Part shown: positions 43,056-50,886 of the stretch, one piece after another
Layout: every line of letters starts with the position of its first letter
Position numbering within the stretch: position 1 is the first letter of the stretch
NCBI RefSeq assembly: GCF_030269515.1
Contig: NZ_BSTM01000020.1
Coordinates: forward strand, 1 to 64,000
Length of the DNA stretch: 64,000 nt
DNA from: Actinomadura sp. NBRC 104412
Lineage (GTDB): Bacteria > Actinomycetota > Actinomycetes > Streptosporangiales > Streptosporangiaceae
Reading direction: 5' to 3'
Translations under genes and position numbers: made by a program
Notes under the pieces: generated by a model
Told to the model about the DNA's origin: nothing
The model's database searches: none
What the model saw: the letters and a program-made list of their open reading frames with translations, nothing else

Positions 43056-43514
43056 TCAGGCCCAGCGGGCTTCGGCGGGCTCCCTGACGGTGGTGTTGAT
43101 GCGGTTGAAGAAGTTGGTGATCGCGATCATCAGGATGATGGCGGACAGCCCGCGCTCGTCGAAGTGCTTGGCCGCCGCGTCCCAGATCGCGTCCGTGACC
43201 GCGGCGGGCGTGTCGGCCAGCCGGGTCGCCGCCTCGGTCATCTCCAGGGCGGCCCGTTCCGCGTCGCTGTAGCAACTCGCCTCCCGCCACGCGGGTAGCT
43301 GGAGCAGCCGCTCGGTCGACTCCCCGGACGTGGCGGCCTGGCGCGTCCCGATGTTGATGCACGCGGCGCACCCGTTGATCTGGCTGGCCCGCATATGCAC
43401 CAGCTCCAGGGTCGCCTGCGGGACCCCGCCCGAGCGGATCGCCTTCGTGAGCGTCTGGATCCCCGACATCACGTCCGGGAGGACCATCGCGGGGTTCTTC
43501 ATCCGGGCTTCCAT
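43056..43514 (-). CDS. Carboxymuconolactone decarboxylase (CMD/AhpD)-family protein
   Basis: 152 residues of the AhpD-like fold. ELVHMRASQINGCAACINIG has the CxxC redox pair of alkylhydroperoxidase-type members and the conserved His three turns later is replaced by a Thr-Arg stretch (TRQAATSGES). YSDAERAALEMTEAATRLAD is the family's second signature. Typical CMD proteins of this class reduce peroxides or act as disulfide exchange partners. AAGGAGAG lies four bases before the ATG at 43514. Divergent from the cyclase-Nudix gene. Confidence 0.85.
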   Translation of the reverse strand: MEARMKNPAMVLPDVMSGIQTLTKAIRSGGVPQATLELVHMRASQINGCAACINIGTRQAATSGESTERLLQLPAWREASCYSDAERAALEMTEAATRLADTPAAVTDAIWDAAAKHFDERGLSAIILMIAITNFFNRINTTVREPAEARWA

Positions 43515-43644
43515 GTATCTCTCCTTCGGTCGTCCTCCCCCCGATGACGCATCCCCCAACCGCGATGTGACGCCCCACGAGTTCACGCCCCCGCCTCGGA
43601 CGGGATGACATGCTCATGACCGGTACGAAAAAGCGGGAGGACCG

Positions 43645-44664
43645 GTGGTCGAAGGCGTCAACGCACTCGTGATCTTTACGGATATGCGCGGCTTCAGCAG
43701 GTGGTCGGAGGCCAACGAGGTCTTCGTCAACCTGCGCGGCTTCATCGACGGCTTCATGACGATCCTGCGCACCCGGTTCAAGGCGCCGACGTTCGAGATC
43801 AGGTCCCGCGGCGACGGCGCGCTGATCTACCGGCGGATCGAGGCGGAGATGAGCCGCGCCGAGGTGACCCGCCTGCTCGCCAGGACCCTGACCGCCGTCC
43901 GGCAGGTCGAAGCCGACTTCCGGCGGCACTGCCGGGAGTTCGGCCGCCGCGTCGGTCACGGCGCCGACCTCAGCCTGGGCTGGGGCATCGTCCGCGGCCG
44001 CGTCATCGCCGTGGACGACGACCTCGCCGGCCACAACGTCAACAAATGCGCCCGGCTGTGCAACCAGGCCCGCCCGTACGGGATCATCCTCGACCGCGAC
44101 GACTTCCCCGACCTCCCCCGCGACGCGCGCGGATTCGTCCAGCAGGACCGGATCCTGGACGGCATGGACGTGGCCCGCGTCTGGGTGACCAGCGAGATCG
44201 CCTCCCAGTTCGTCCCGCGAGAGCGTTTGCGCGAGACCCCTGAGGTACACGTCGCGGGCACCTGCCTCGCCCAGGGCCCCGGCGGGACCATCACGCTCCT
44301 GGTGGCGCGCCGCTCACCCCACCGAAGGCTGTTCCCGGGCCTCCTGGAAGGCTGCGGCGGCCAGCTACGGCGCTCAGAGACCTTCGCCGACGGAGTACGC
44401 CGGCACTTCCGCACCGAACTCGGCCTGGACGTAGAAGTCCTGGAGGATCTGCACGTCTTCTACGCCATCAGGGAACCGGGAGAGCCGGTCATCCCAGGCA
44501 TCCGCTTCCTGTGCCGCCGCATCGGAACGAACGAACCGGTCTCCTCGAACCACTCAGAACTCCGCTGGGTCACCGTCCAGGAATTCGCCAACCTGCCGGG
44601 CGAGGACTTCGTCGGCAACCTGAAACAAGAGGTCATCGACCTCCTTCAGCGCTACCACGCATGA
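43645..44664 (+). CDS. Class III nucleotide cyclase-like domain fused to a Nudix domain
   Basis: 339 residues. Residues 5 to about 165 resemble a class III cyclase: LVIFTDMRGFSRWSEANEVF carries the first metal Asp and IRSRGDGALIYR matches the GDG of the second. Residues about 210-339 resemble a Nudix fold: GGTITLLVARRSPHRRLFPG, then the Nudix box region GGQLRRSETFADGVRRHFRT ELGL. Consensus GX5EX7REUXEEXGU is broken: REUXEE reads RHFRTE, so two of the three metal glutamates are lost, making hydrolysis doubtful and ligand sensing likelier. The GTG at 43645 has GGGAGG four bases upstream. Single gene, divergent from the CMD gene. The fusion is unusual. Confidence 0.75.
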   Translation: MVEGVNALVIFTDMRGFSRWSEANEVFVNLRGFIDGFMTILRTRFKAPTFEIRSRGDGALIYRRIEAEMSRAEVTRLLARTLTAVRQVEADFRRHCREFGRRVGHGADLSLGWGIVRGRVIAVDDDLAGHNVNKCARLCNQARPYGIILDRDDFPDLPRDARGFVQQDRILDGMDVARVWVTSEIASQFVPRERLRETPEVHVAGTCLAQGPGGTITLLVARRSPHRRLFPGLLEGCGGQLRRSETFADGVRRHFRTELGLDVEVLEDLHVFYAIREPGEPVIPGIRFLCRRIGTNEPVSSNHSELRWVTVQEFANLPGEDFVGNLKQEVIDLLQRYHA

Positions 44665-44707
44665 GAAACGCGGCGCCGGCGTCCCGTTGTGATGATCCTT
44701 GCCGCCG

Positions 44708-45067
44708 TCAGCCGGTCCGCCGGGGTCCGGGGCCGACTTCGCGGACGACGACGTATCGCGGATCGCCGCTCATCCGCGGTTCGGCCTTGCCCGTCAGACC
44801 GTCCAGAGCCGCCCTGATCGCGGCCATCCGCCCCTCGGTGTCGGAGGTCGCCTCGAAGTGGCGATAGTCGGCCTCGGTGGCCCAGTGAACGATGTTGTAG
44901 ACCCGCGTACCGTCGACGCTCACGTGGAACCGCGCCGACCTGTATCCCGGGTAGAACCTGACCCACCGCTCCTGTATCTCCGCGAAGGTCTCCACCAGCT
45001 CCCGCTGCGTCCGCGGTCCATCCACCGTGTAGTCGATGATCGAGTAGAAGCCCTCGTCCGTCCCCAT
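44708..45067 (-). CDS. Antibiotic-biosynthesis-monooxygenase-like (ABM) small protein
   Basis: 119 residues of the dimeric alpha-beta barrel type: FYSIIDYTVDGPRTQRELVE, EIQERWVRFYPGYRSARFHV, VYNIVHWATEADYRHFEATS and a C-terminal VREVG. ABM proteins include cofactor-free oxygenases of polyketides and haem-degrading enzymes, and the fold alone does not fix the substrate. The ATG at 45067 has GGAGG seven bases upstream. Its start is only 12 bp from that of the divergent gene at 45080, so the promoters must lie within the coding regions or overlap. Confidence 0.78.
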   Translation of the reverse strand: MGTDEGFYSIIDYTVDGPRTQRELVETFAEIQERWVRFYPGYRSARFHVSVDGTRVYNIVHWATEADYRHFEATSDTEGRMAAIRAALDGLTGKAEPRMSGDPRYVVVREVGPGPRRTG

Positions 45068-45079
45068 GCCCGAGCCTCC

Positions 45080-45349
45080 GTGTGCACGATAACGATCAAC
45101 AGCCCGGATCCTGCAACCCCAAGCACACTCGAGGTCAACCCGGACGGGCTGCATGTCGAAGAGGACTCGCTGGCCGCCAGCGTGCCGAGGGGAGCGGGAG
45201 TCCTCAAAGAAGGACTCGGCGTCTACGGTGCGAGGAATGCTCAAAAGATGATCGCCGAAGCGTTCGCCAAATGGAGGCTCAGCGCCCGACCACGGCCCAT
45301 CGCTGCGGCCATCGGGGCCTTTATCGACAAGCATTTCAAGGGGAAGTAG
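45080..45349 (+). CDS. Hypothetical protein (89 aa), first of a coupled pair
   Basis: 89 residues. N-terminal part PSTLEVNPDGLHVEEDSLAA resembles the start of actinobacterial proteins secreted by or associated with type VII secretion, where a (L/F)xVxPDxL segment opens a helical domain, but this is weak. The C-terminal half is helical and basic (KMIAEAFAKWRLSARPRPIA) and ends DKHFKGK. The GTG start at 45080 is close to the divergent ABM gene. Its stop codon shares one base with the next start (TAGTG), so the two are coupled. Not recognised beyond that. Confidence 0.45.
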   Translation: MCTITINSPDPATPSTLEVNPDGLHVEEDSLAASVPRGAGVLKEGLGVYGARNAQKMIAEAFAKWRLSARPRPIAAAIGAFIDKHFKGK

Positions 45350-45786
45350 TGGTCACGATCGTCCCGCCTGCGAAGATCTGCGGTGCCTGCACGCGCCTCA
45401 GGACCGTTCCGGATCCTGACGCCGACCGCTATGACTACAGCCGTCCCTACGCAGGGACGACCCTCACGGCGGCGCGGGGGCGGGCGACCGCGTTGGTGTG
45501 GGCGGCCGTTCGGGTCCGGGCGGGTGAGCTGAGCATGGACGGGCTGGTGGAGGTGTTCCGGCGGTCTGTTGTCTACTGCGAGGCCGCTGAGGGGCCTGGG
45601 TTTGTTGTTCGGGCGGGTGTGGTCCCAGTTTTCAGTTCGCTGCTTGCTGTCGCGCAGGTGCTTGGGGGCGTCTCGTGGTTCGGGGCGTCGGGGCGGGACG
45701 TGCTCGGGCAACTGCCGGGTGGGTATCGGGTGAGGCTCGATCCGGGGACGCCGCATGAGGTGTCGATCCCGGCCGTAGGGGCTTGA
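45349..45786 (+). CDS. Hypothetical protein, SseB / T7SS-associated-like C-terminus
   Basis: 145 residues. After PPAKICGACTRLRTVPDPDA (a CxxC pair) there is a predicted helix-rich part and then VVYCEAAEGPGFVVRAGVVP, VFSSLLAVAQVLGG and LGQLPGGYRVRLDPG, which is the shape of the SseB-like domain (often found in small actinomycete proteins with a VPVFSS strand and an LLPxGYxLxLDP segment). Such domains occur in secretion-associated proteins. The GTG at 45349 overlaps the upstream stop. No T7SS machinery is nearby, so the link is a suggestion only. Confidence 0.45.
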   Translation: MVTIVPPAKICGACTRLRTVPDPDADRYDYSRPYAGTTLTAARGRATALVWAAVRVRAGELSMDGLVEVFRRSVVYCEAAEGPGFVVRAGVVPVFSSLLAVAQVLGGVSWFGASGRDVLGQLPGGYRVRLDPGTPHEVSIPAVGA

Positions 45787-45853
45787 CATCAAGATTGGTT
45801 GAGGTTTCAGGCTGGTCCGGCGAGGACGGACGACCGGCTTGGATCGGAGACCA

Positions 45854-46426
45854 ATGGACGAGCACGCCCTCCGAGTGGCGATCATCATCGGGAGCACCCG
45901 CAGCGGCAGGTTCGCGCCGACCGTGGGGCGGTGGTTCACCCGGCTGGCCGAGGAGCATGAGGGGCTGCGGCCCGACGTCATCGACCTCGGGAGCCTGGAG
46001 GTGCCCTCGGTACTGGGTCTGCCGGACGCCCGTGAGCGGCTTTCCGCGGCCACGGCGGTCCTCGACAGGGCGGACGGGTTCGTCGTCCTCACCCCGGAGT
46101 ACAACCACAGCTTCCCCGGCACGCTGAAGAACTTCATCGACCTGCACGACTCGCAATGGCGGGCCAAGCCGGTCGGGTTCGTCTCCTACGGCGGCAGGGC
46201 CGGAGGGCAGCGCGCGGTGGAGCATCTGCGGCTGGTGTTCGCCGAGCTGCACGCGGTGACGATCCGCGAAACGGTCAGCATCCACAACCCCTGGGGGCGG
46301 TTCGGCGCCGACGGCTCCCCTGACGACCCGGGGGCGTCCGGCGCCGCCAAGGCCATGCTCGACCAGCTCGTGTGGTGGGGCCGCGCGCTGCGGGACGCCC
46401 GCGCCGTCCGGCCGTACGGCACGTGA
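45854..46426 (+). CDS. NADPH-dependent FMN reductase (flavodoxin-like)
   Basis: 190 residues. The flavodoxin-like fold begins VAIIIGSTRSGRFAPTVGRW, with the FMN phosphate loop GSTRSGRF, and has FVVLTPEYNHSFPGTLKNFI, the PEYN motif that contacts the isoalloxazine, and KPVGFVSYGGRAGGQRAVEH. It is a cytosolic NADPH:FMN or quinone reductase of the NADPH_dep_FMN_red family. GGAGA lies three to four bases before the ATG. It ends just before the MFS gene and both are probably one operon, divergently controlled with HxlR beyond. Confidence 0.88.
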   Translation: MDEHALRVAIIIGSTRSGRFAPTVGRWFTRLAEEHEGLRPDVIDLGSLEVPSVLGLPDARERLSAATAVLDRADGFVVLTPEYNHSFPGTLKNFIDLHDSQWRAKPVGFVSYGGRAGGQRAVEHLRLVFAELHAVTIRETVSIHNPWGRFGADGSPDDPGASGAAKAMLDQLVWWGRALRDARAVRPYGT

Positions 46427-46446
46427 ACGAGAAGAGGGGCATCGAC

Positions 46447-47979
46447 GTGAAGAACGAGGAGACCGCACCCGGCAGAGGGGCGATGGCGATCGCGCTCGTC
46501 CTGGTCCTGGGGATGACGGTCACGACGCTGGACATGACCGTGGTGAACGTCGCGATCGCCCACCTGTCGGAAGGCTTCGCGGCGCCGCTGGCCACGGTCC
46601 AGTGGGTCGCGACCGGCTACTCGCTGGCGCTGGGCGCGATGATCCCCGTGTCGGCCTGGCTGGTGGGACGGTTCGGGGCCAAGCGCCTGTACCTGACCGC
46701 GATCACGACGTTCGCGGCGGGCTCGCTTCTGGCGGGGAGCGCCTGGAACGTCGAGTCGCTGATCGTGTTCCGGGTGGTGCAGGGGTTCGCGGGCGGCCTG
46801 GTGATGCCGGTCGGCATGACGATCCTGATCAAGGCGGCCGACCGCGAGCGCCTCGGCCGGCTGATGAGCACGCTGGGCCTGGCGATCCTGATCGGCCCGC
46901 TGGCGGGGCCGGTGATCGGCGGCTGGCTGATCGACGAGGTGTCATGGCGGTGGATGTTCTTCATCAACCTGCCGATCGGCGCGCTGGTGGTGACGCTGGC
47001 GTCGCGGATCTTCCCGGCGGACGGCCCCCGCGACCCGCGTCCGCTGGACGTGCCCGGCCTGCTGATGCTGTCGCCGGGCCTGGCCCTGCTGATCTACGGG
47101 CTGACGACGGGCGGGGAGCGCGGCGACTTCGCCGATCCCGCGGCGCTGGCGCCGTTGCTGGGCGGCGTGGCGCTGGTCGCGGCGTTCGTGGTCCGGGCGT
47201 CGTGGGTCCGCCATCCGCTGCTGGACCTGAGCCCGTTCCGTGACCGGGCGTTCGCCGCGGGCGGTGTCACGATGCTGCTGTTCGTGATCGGGTACTTCGG
47301 CTCGATGCTGCTGCTCCCGCTCTACTACCAGGTGGTCAGGGGCGAGAGCGCGACGATGGCGGGCCTGCTCGGCATCCCGTGGGCGCTGGCGTCCGGGACG
47401 GTGATGCAGTTCGCGGGCCGGATGGCGGACAAGGTGAACCCGGCGCGCACCGTCCCGCTGACCATCGCGCTCGCCGCGGCAGGGTTCGGGCTGTTCGCCT
47501 ACCAGCTCAGCGCGGACGCCTCGTACTGGGGCCTGGGCGTCGCGCTGCTGATGATAGGCGCGGGCGGCGGGTCCTCGATGATGCCGCTCATGACGGCGGC
47601 GACCCGGCGGATGCCGCAGGACCGGGCGGCGGCCGCCAGCACCACGATCAACCTGATCAACAACACCTCCGGCGCGATCGGCATGGCGGTGACGTCGGTG
47701 CTGCTCTCGTCCGCGATGGCCGCGCGCGTGCCGGTGGCACGGGAGGGCGGCCTCCAGGCGGTGCAGGGACTAAGTGAGAGCGCCCGTGCGGAGCTCGCGC
47801 CCGCCCTGGCGGACGCCTTCCAGTTCACCGCGGTGTTCTCGGTGGCGATGATCGTGCTGTCCCTCGTCCCGGCGCTGCTGCTGCCGCGCCGCGATCAGCG
47901 TCCGATCGGGGCCGCCTCCGCCCCGCCGGCCCCCGCGTCCGCGGACGAGGTCTCCGCCGAGGCGGCACGGGCGTCGTAG
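46447..47979 (+). CDS. MFS drug exporter, DHA2 (EmrB/QacA) family
   Basis: About 510 residues with fourteen membrane helices. LVLGMTVTTLDMTVVNVAIA in helix 1 is motif D1 of the DHA2 family, followed by QWVATGYSLALGAMIPVSAW in helix 2, and GPLAGPVIGGWLIDEVSWRW (motif C) in helix 5. Proton-driven drug efflux is the usual role. A GTG at 46423 overlaps the FMN reductase stop (GTGA), but GTG 46447 has AGAGGGG seven bases before it and is preferred. The last 85 bp overlap the opposite-strand HxlR gene. Confidence 0.88.
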   Translation: MKNEETAPGRGAMAIALVLVLGMTVTTLDMTVVNVAIAHLSEGFAAPLATVQWVATGYSLALGAMIPVSAWLVGRFGAKRLYLTAITTFAAGSLLAGSAWNVESLIVFRVVQGFAGGLVMPVGMTILIKAADRERLGRLMSTLGLAILIGPLAGPVIGGWLIDEVSWRWMFFINLPIGALVVTLASRIFPADGPRDPRPLDVPGLLMLSPGLALLIYGLTTGGERGDFADPAALAPLLGGVALVAAFVVRASWVRHPLLDLSPFRDRAFAAGGVTMLLFVIGYFGSMLLLPLYYQVVRGESATMAGLLGIPWALASGTVMQFAGRMADKVNPARTVPLTIALAAAGFGLFAYQLSADASYWGLGVALLMIGAGGGSSMMPLMTAATRRMPQDRAAAASTTINLINNTSGAIGMAVTSVLLSSAMAARVPVAREGGLQAVQGLSESARAELAPALADAFQFTAVFSVAMIVLSLVPALLLPRRDQRPIGAASAPPAPASADEVSAEAARAS

Positions 47980-48371
47980 GCGTCGCGCGCGGCGATGATC
48001 TCGGCTTGGTGCCGTTCGGTCCAGTCGACCAGGGCCTTGATCGTCGAGTGCAGGCTCGCGCCGAGCGGGGTGAGCGCGTAGTCCACCCGGGGCGGCACCA
48101 CCGGGTGGACGGTGCGTTCCACGAGCCCGTCCCGTTCGAGGTGGCGCAGCGTGCGGGCGAGCATGCGCTGGGAGATCCCGTCGACCTCCCGGCGCAGCTC
48201 GGTGAAGCGCATGCTGCGCTCGTCCAGCAGCGCGATGATCAACAGTGACCACTTGTCGGCGATCCGGTCGAGGATCTGCCGGACCTCACAGTCCTCGCGG
48301 ACGTCCCAATTGCGCACGTCGAATCCGGTATCACGGCAGTCACTCGGGGTCCGGAATGTTCCGTCTTCCAT
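47895..48371 (-). CDS. HxlR-family transcriptional regulator
   Basis: 158 residues. The winged helix has CEVRQILDRIADKWSLLIIA with the conserved Cys and Trp-Ser of the family, then MRFTELRREVDGISQRMLAR, TLRHLERDGLVERTVHPVVP and the wing RVDYALTPLGASL. Family members such as HypR and YodB sense quinones, diamide or hypochlorite through this Cys. The acidic tail is disordered and overlaps the neighbouring exporter gene by 85 bp. It is divergent from the MFS gene at 48439 across an inverted repeat that is a good operator candidate. Confidence 0.88.
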   Translation of the reverse strand: MEDGTFRTPSDCRDTGFDVRNWDVREDCEVRQILDRIADKWSLLIIALLDERSMRFTELRREVDGISQRMLARTLRHLERDGLVERTVHPVVPPRVDYALTPLGASLHSTIKALVDWTERHQAEIIAARDAYDARAASAETSSADAGAGGAEAAPIGR

Positions 48372-48405
48372 AACCGGTCATGGTTCCGCATGATGGGGCC
48401 GGTTA
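48371..48405. promoter_or_regulatory. Inverted repeat in the HxlR-MFS intergenic region
   Basis: TAACCGG (48371-48377) and CCGGTTA (48399-48405) are exact inverted 7-mers with 21 bp between them. The left arm touches the HxlR start codon and the right arm is 34 bp before the MFS start, so one HxlR dimer could control both genes. Confidence 0.5.
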
Positions 48406-48438
48406 CAAGAAGGAACCGACCGGCTCGGAAGGAACCCG

Positions 48439-49848
48439 ATGTCCACACCGTCCTCCCCTACGGGTCCGCGCGCCTGGGGGATGCTCCTCGTCCTCTGCGG
48501 CGCGATCTTCCTGGAGGGAGCCGACATCGCCATGATGAACGTGGCGCTCCCGTCCATCCGCGCCGACCTGGACCTGTCCACCGCGACGCTGAGCGGTGTG
48601 GTGAGCGCGTACGTGCTCGGCTACGGCGGTTTCATGCTGCTCGGCGGGCGCGCCGCCGACCTGCTGGGACGCCGCAGGATGTTCCTGTTCTGGCTGGTGG
48701 TGTTCCTGGTCTTCTCCGGGCTGGGCGGGCTGGCCACCGACGGCCGGACGCTGCTGGTCGCCCGCTTCGTGACCGGGGTGTCCGCGGCCTTCCTGACCCC
48801 CGCGGGGCTGTCCCTGATCACCACGGGCTTCTCGGGGGAACGGCGCGAACGCGCCCTGCTCATCTACGCCGGGACGGCCGCGGGCGGCTTCTCGCTCGGC
48901 TCGGTCGCCGGCGGCCTGCTCACCGGGATCGGCTGGCGCTGGGTGTTCTTCGCTCCCGTGGCGCTGTCCCTGGTGATACTCCTGGCCGCGATCCCGCTGG
49001 TCAAGGACCGTGCCCCCGCCGACCGGCCCGCGCTCCGCCGGCTCGACCCGGCGGGCGCCGTCAGCGTCACCCTCGCGATGCTCCTCCTGGTGTACGGGGT
49101 GGTGCACCTGGAACACCCCAGCCTCACCACGGCCGGCATGTTCGCCGCGGGGCTCGCCGTCCTGGCCGCGTTCGTCATGATCGAACGGAGGTCGCCCGCG
49201 CCCCTGGTGCGGCTGGGCATCCTGCGCTCGGCGCAGCTCGTACGGGCCAACCTCGGTGCCGGGCTGCTGACCGGGGGCTTCTTCGGCTTCCAGTTCCTGG
49301 CCACCCTCTATCTGCAGGAACTGCGCGGCTGGTCGGCCCTGGAGACGGGCCTGGCCCTGCTCGTCGTCAGCATCGACGCGGTCCTCGCGCCGACCCTCAC
49401 CCCGCGCCTGGTCCGGCGGTACGGGCACACCCGCGTGATCTTCGTCGGGTTCCTGCTGGCGCTCGCGGCCTACGCGCTGTTCCTCCAGGTGGGGCCGGAC
49501 ACCGTGTACGCGGCGATGCTGCCGACCATGGTCCTGATCGGCCTGGCCTTCGCGCTCGCCTACGGCCCCATCACCATCGCCGCGACCGAGGACATCGACG
49601 AGCGGGAGCAGGGCCTGGCGAGCGGCCTGCTCAACACCGCCTTCCAGTTCGGCGCCGCCTTCGGCGTCTCCGCCGTGACGGCCGTCCACGCCGCCGCGGG
49701 CTCCGGGTACGCCGCGATCCGCACCGCGCTGCTCCTCCCGATCGCCGCCGCCGCGCTCGGGGCCGTCACCATCGCGACCGGCGTCCGCTCCCGCCGTACG
49801 GCCGCCGCACCCGCCGCCGATGTCCAGGAGCCGACCACCGTCCCGTAA
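48439..49848 (+). CDS. MFS drug exporter, DHA2 (EmrB/QacA) family, second copy
   Basis: 469 residues with about fourteen membrane helices. IFLEGADIAMMNVALPSIRA is the DHA2 helix-1 motif, VSAYVLGYGGFMLLGGRAAD is helix 2 with motif A (GGRAADLLGRRRMF), and SVAGGLLTGIGWRWVFFAPV resembles motif C. ATG 48439 is preceded by GGAAGGAACCCG. The gene is divergent from HxlR across a 67-bp region with a palindrome. It is distinct in sequence from the exporter at 46447 and not a recent duplicate. Confidence 0.88.
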   Translation: MSTPSSPTGPRAWGMLLVLCGAIFLEGADIAMMNVALPSIRADLDLSTATLSGVVSAYVLGYGGFMLLGGRAADLLGRRRMFLFWLVVFLVFSGLGGLATDGRTLLVARFVTGVSAAFLTPAGLSLITTGFSGERRERALLIYAGTAAGGFSLGSVAGGLLTGIGWRWVFFAPVALSLVILLAAIPLVKDRAPADRPALRRLDPAGAVSVTLAMLLLVYGVVHLEHPSLTTAGMFAAGLAVLAAFVMIERRSPAPLVRLGILRSAQLVRANLGAGLLTGGFFGFQFLATLYLQELRGWSALETGLALLVVSIDAVLAPTLTPRLVRRYGHTRVIFVGFLLALAAYALFLQVGPDTVYAAMLPTMVLIGLAFALAYGPITIAATEDIDEREQGLASGLLNTAFQFGAAFGVSAVTAVHAAAGSGYAAIRTALLLPIAAAALGAVTIATGVRSRRTAAAPAADVQEPTTVP

Positions 49849-49861
49849 GGGCCGGTCGTAG

Positions 49862-49891
49862 CCCGGCATCCGCCGATCGGCGGATGCCGGG
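49862..49891. promoter_or_regulatory. Perfect 30-bp palindrome and a partly repeated arm
   Basis: CCCGGCATCCGCCGA-TCGGCGGATGCCGGG is a perfect inverted repeat of 30 bases, 13 bp after the MFS stop. The arm GGCGGATGCCGG recurs as GGCGGATACCGG about 24 bp further on (49903-49914), nearer the ABC gene. It may be the MFS terminator, an operator for the ABC/two-component operon, or both. Confidence 0.55.
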
Positions 49892-49943
49892 TCGAGCGTC
49901 CCGGCGGATACCGGCCGGGCCCGTACCGGGCGACCCTGGACGC

Positions 49944-50885
49944 ATGCCGATCATCGAAGTCACGGACCTGCGCAAGGTCTACGGGGGCCGCCCGGTCGTC
50001 GACGGCGTCGGATTCGCCGTCGAGGAGGGCGAGATCTTCGGGATCCTCGGCACGAACGGCGCGGGCAAGACCACGACCGTCGAGTGCATCGAGGGGCTGC
50101 GCGTCCCCGACTCCGGGACCGTCCGGGTGGACGGCCTCGACCCCATCGCCGACCGGGAGCGGATCACCCGAATCCTCGGCGTCCAGCTCCAGGAGAGCCG
50201 GCTACAGAACAAGATCACCGTACGGGAGGCGCTGGAGCTCCACAGCGCCATCTACGCCGCGCCCCCACGGAACGGGCGGAAGGCGGCGGGCTGGGAGCCG
50301 CTGGCCGAACGGCTCGGGCTCACCGGCAAGCTGTCCACGCAGTTCGCCGACCTGTCCGGCGGGCAGAAACAACGGCTGTTCATCGCGCTCGCCCTGATCG
50401 GCGACCCCCGGATCGTGGTGCTGGACGAGCTCACCACCGGCTTGGACCCGCGCGCCCGCCGCGACACCTGGCGGCTGATCGAGGACGTCAGGGACGCGGG
50501 CGTCACCGTCCTGCTCGTCACCCACCTGATGGAGGAGGCGCAGCGCCTCTGTGACCGGGTCGCCGTCATCGACTCGGGCCGGCTGGTCGCCCTCGACACC
50601 CCGGACGGGCTGATCAGCGGCACGGCGCGCAACACCGAGATCGCGTTCACCCCGTCCCGTCCGGTGGACGAGGCGGAGCTGGCGGCGCTGCCGGAGATCG
50701 GGACCGTGCGCCGGCAGGGCGACCGGATCACCATCCACGGCAGCGACACCACCGTCAACGCCGTCATCACCCTGCTGGCCCGGCACCGGATCACCGCGCA
50801 CCGGCTGCGGGTCACCGACGCCACCCTCGACGACGCCTTCCTCAACCTCACCGACAAGAGCGCCACCGAGAAGCGGGGGTCCTGA
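49944..50885 (+). CDS. ABC transporter ATP-binding protein (drug-exporter, DrrA/CcmA type)
   Basis: 313 residues. Walker A GILGTNGAGKTTTVE, signature FADLSGGQKQRLFIALALIG, Walker B RIVVLDELTTGLDPRARRDT and switch His in LLVTHLMEEAQ; Q-loop VQLQESRLQ. A C-terminal regulatory segment of about 80 residues follows, common in DrrA-like ATPases that drive multidrug or lipid export. It is the first gene of a four-gene operon (ABC ATPase, permease, sensor kinase, regulator) with 1-nt gaps or 4- to 8-nt overlaps. Confidence 0.9.
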   Translation: MPIIEVTDLRKVYGGRPVVDGVGFAVEEGEIFGILGTNGAGKTTTVECIEGLRVPDSGTVRVDGLDPIADRERITRILGVQLQESRLQNKITVREALELHSAIYAAPPRNGRKAAGWEPLAERLGLTGKLSTQFADLSGGQKQRLFIALALIGDPRIVVLDELTTGLDPRARRDTWRLIEDVRDAGVTVLLVTHLMEEAQRLCDRVAVIDSGRLVALDTPDGLISGTARNTEIAFTPSRPVDEAELAALPEIGTVRRQGDRITIHGSDTTVNAVITLLARHRITAHRLRVTDATLDDAFLNLTDKSATEKRGS

Positions 50886-50886
50886 C

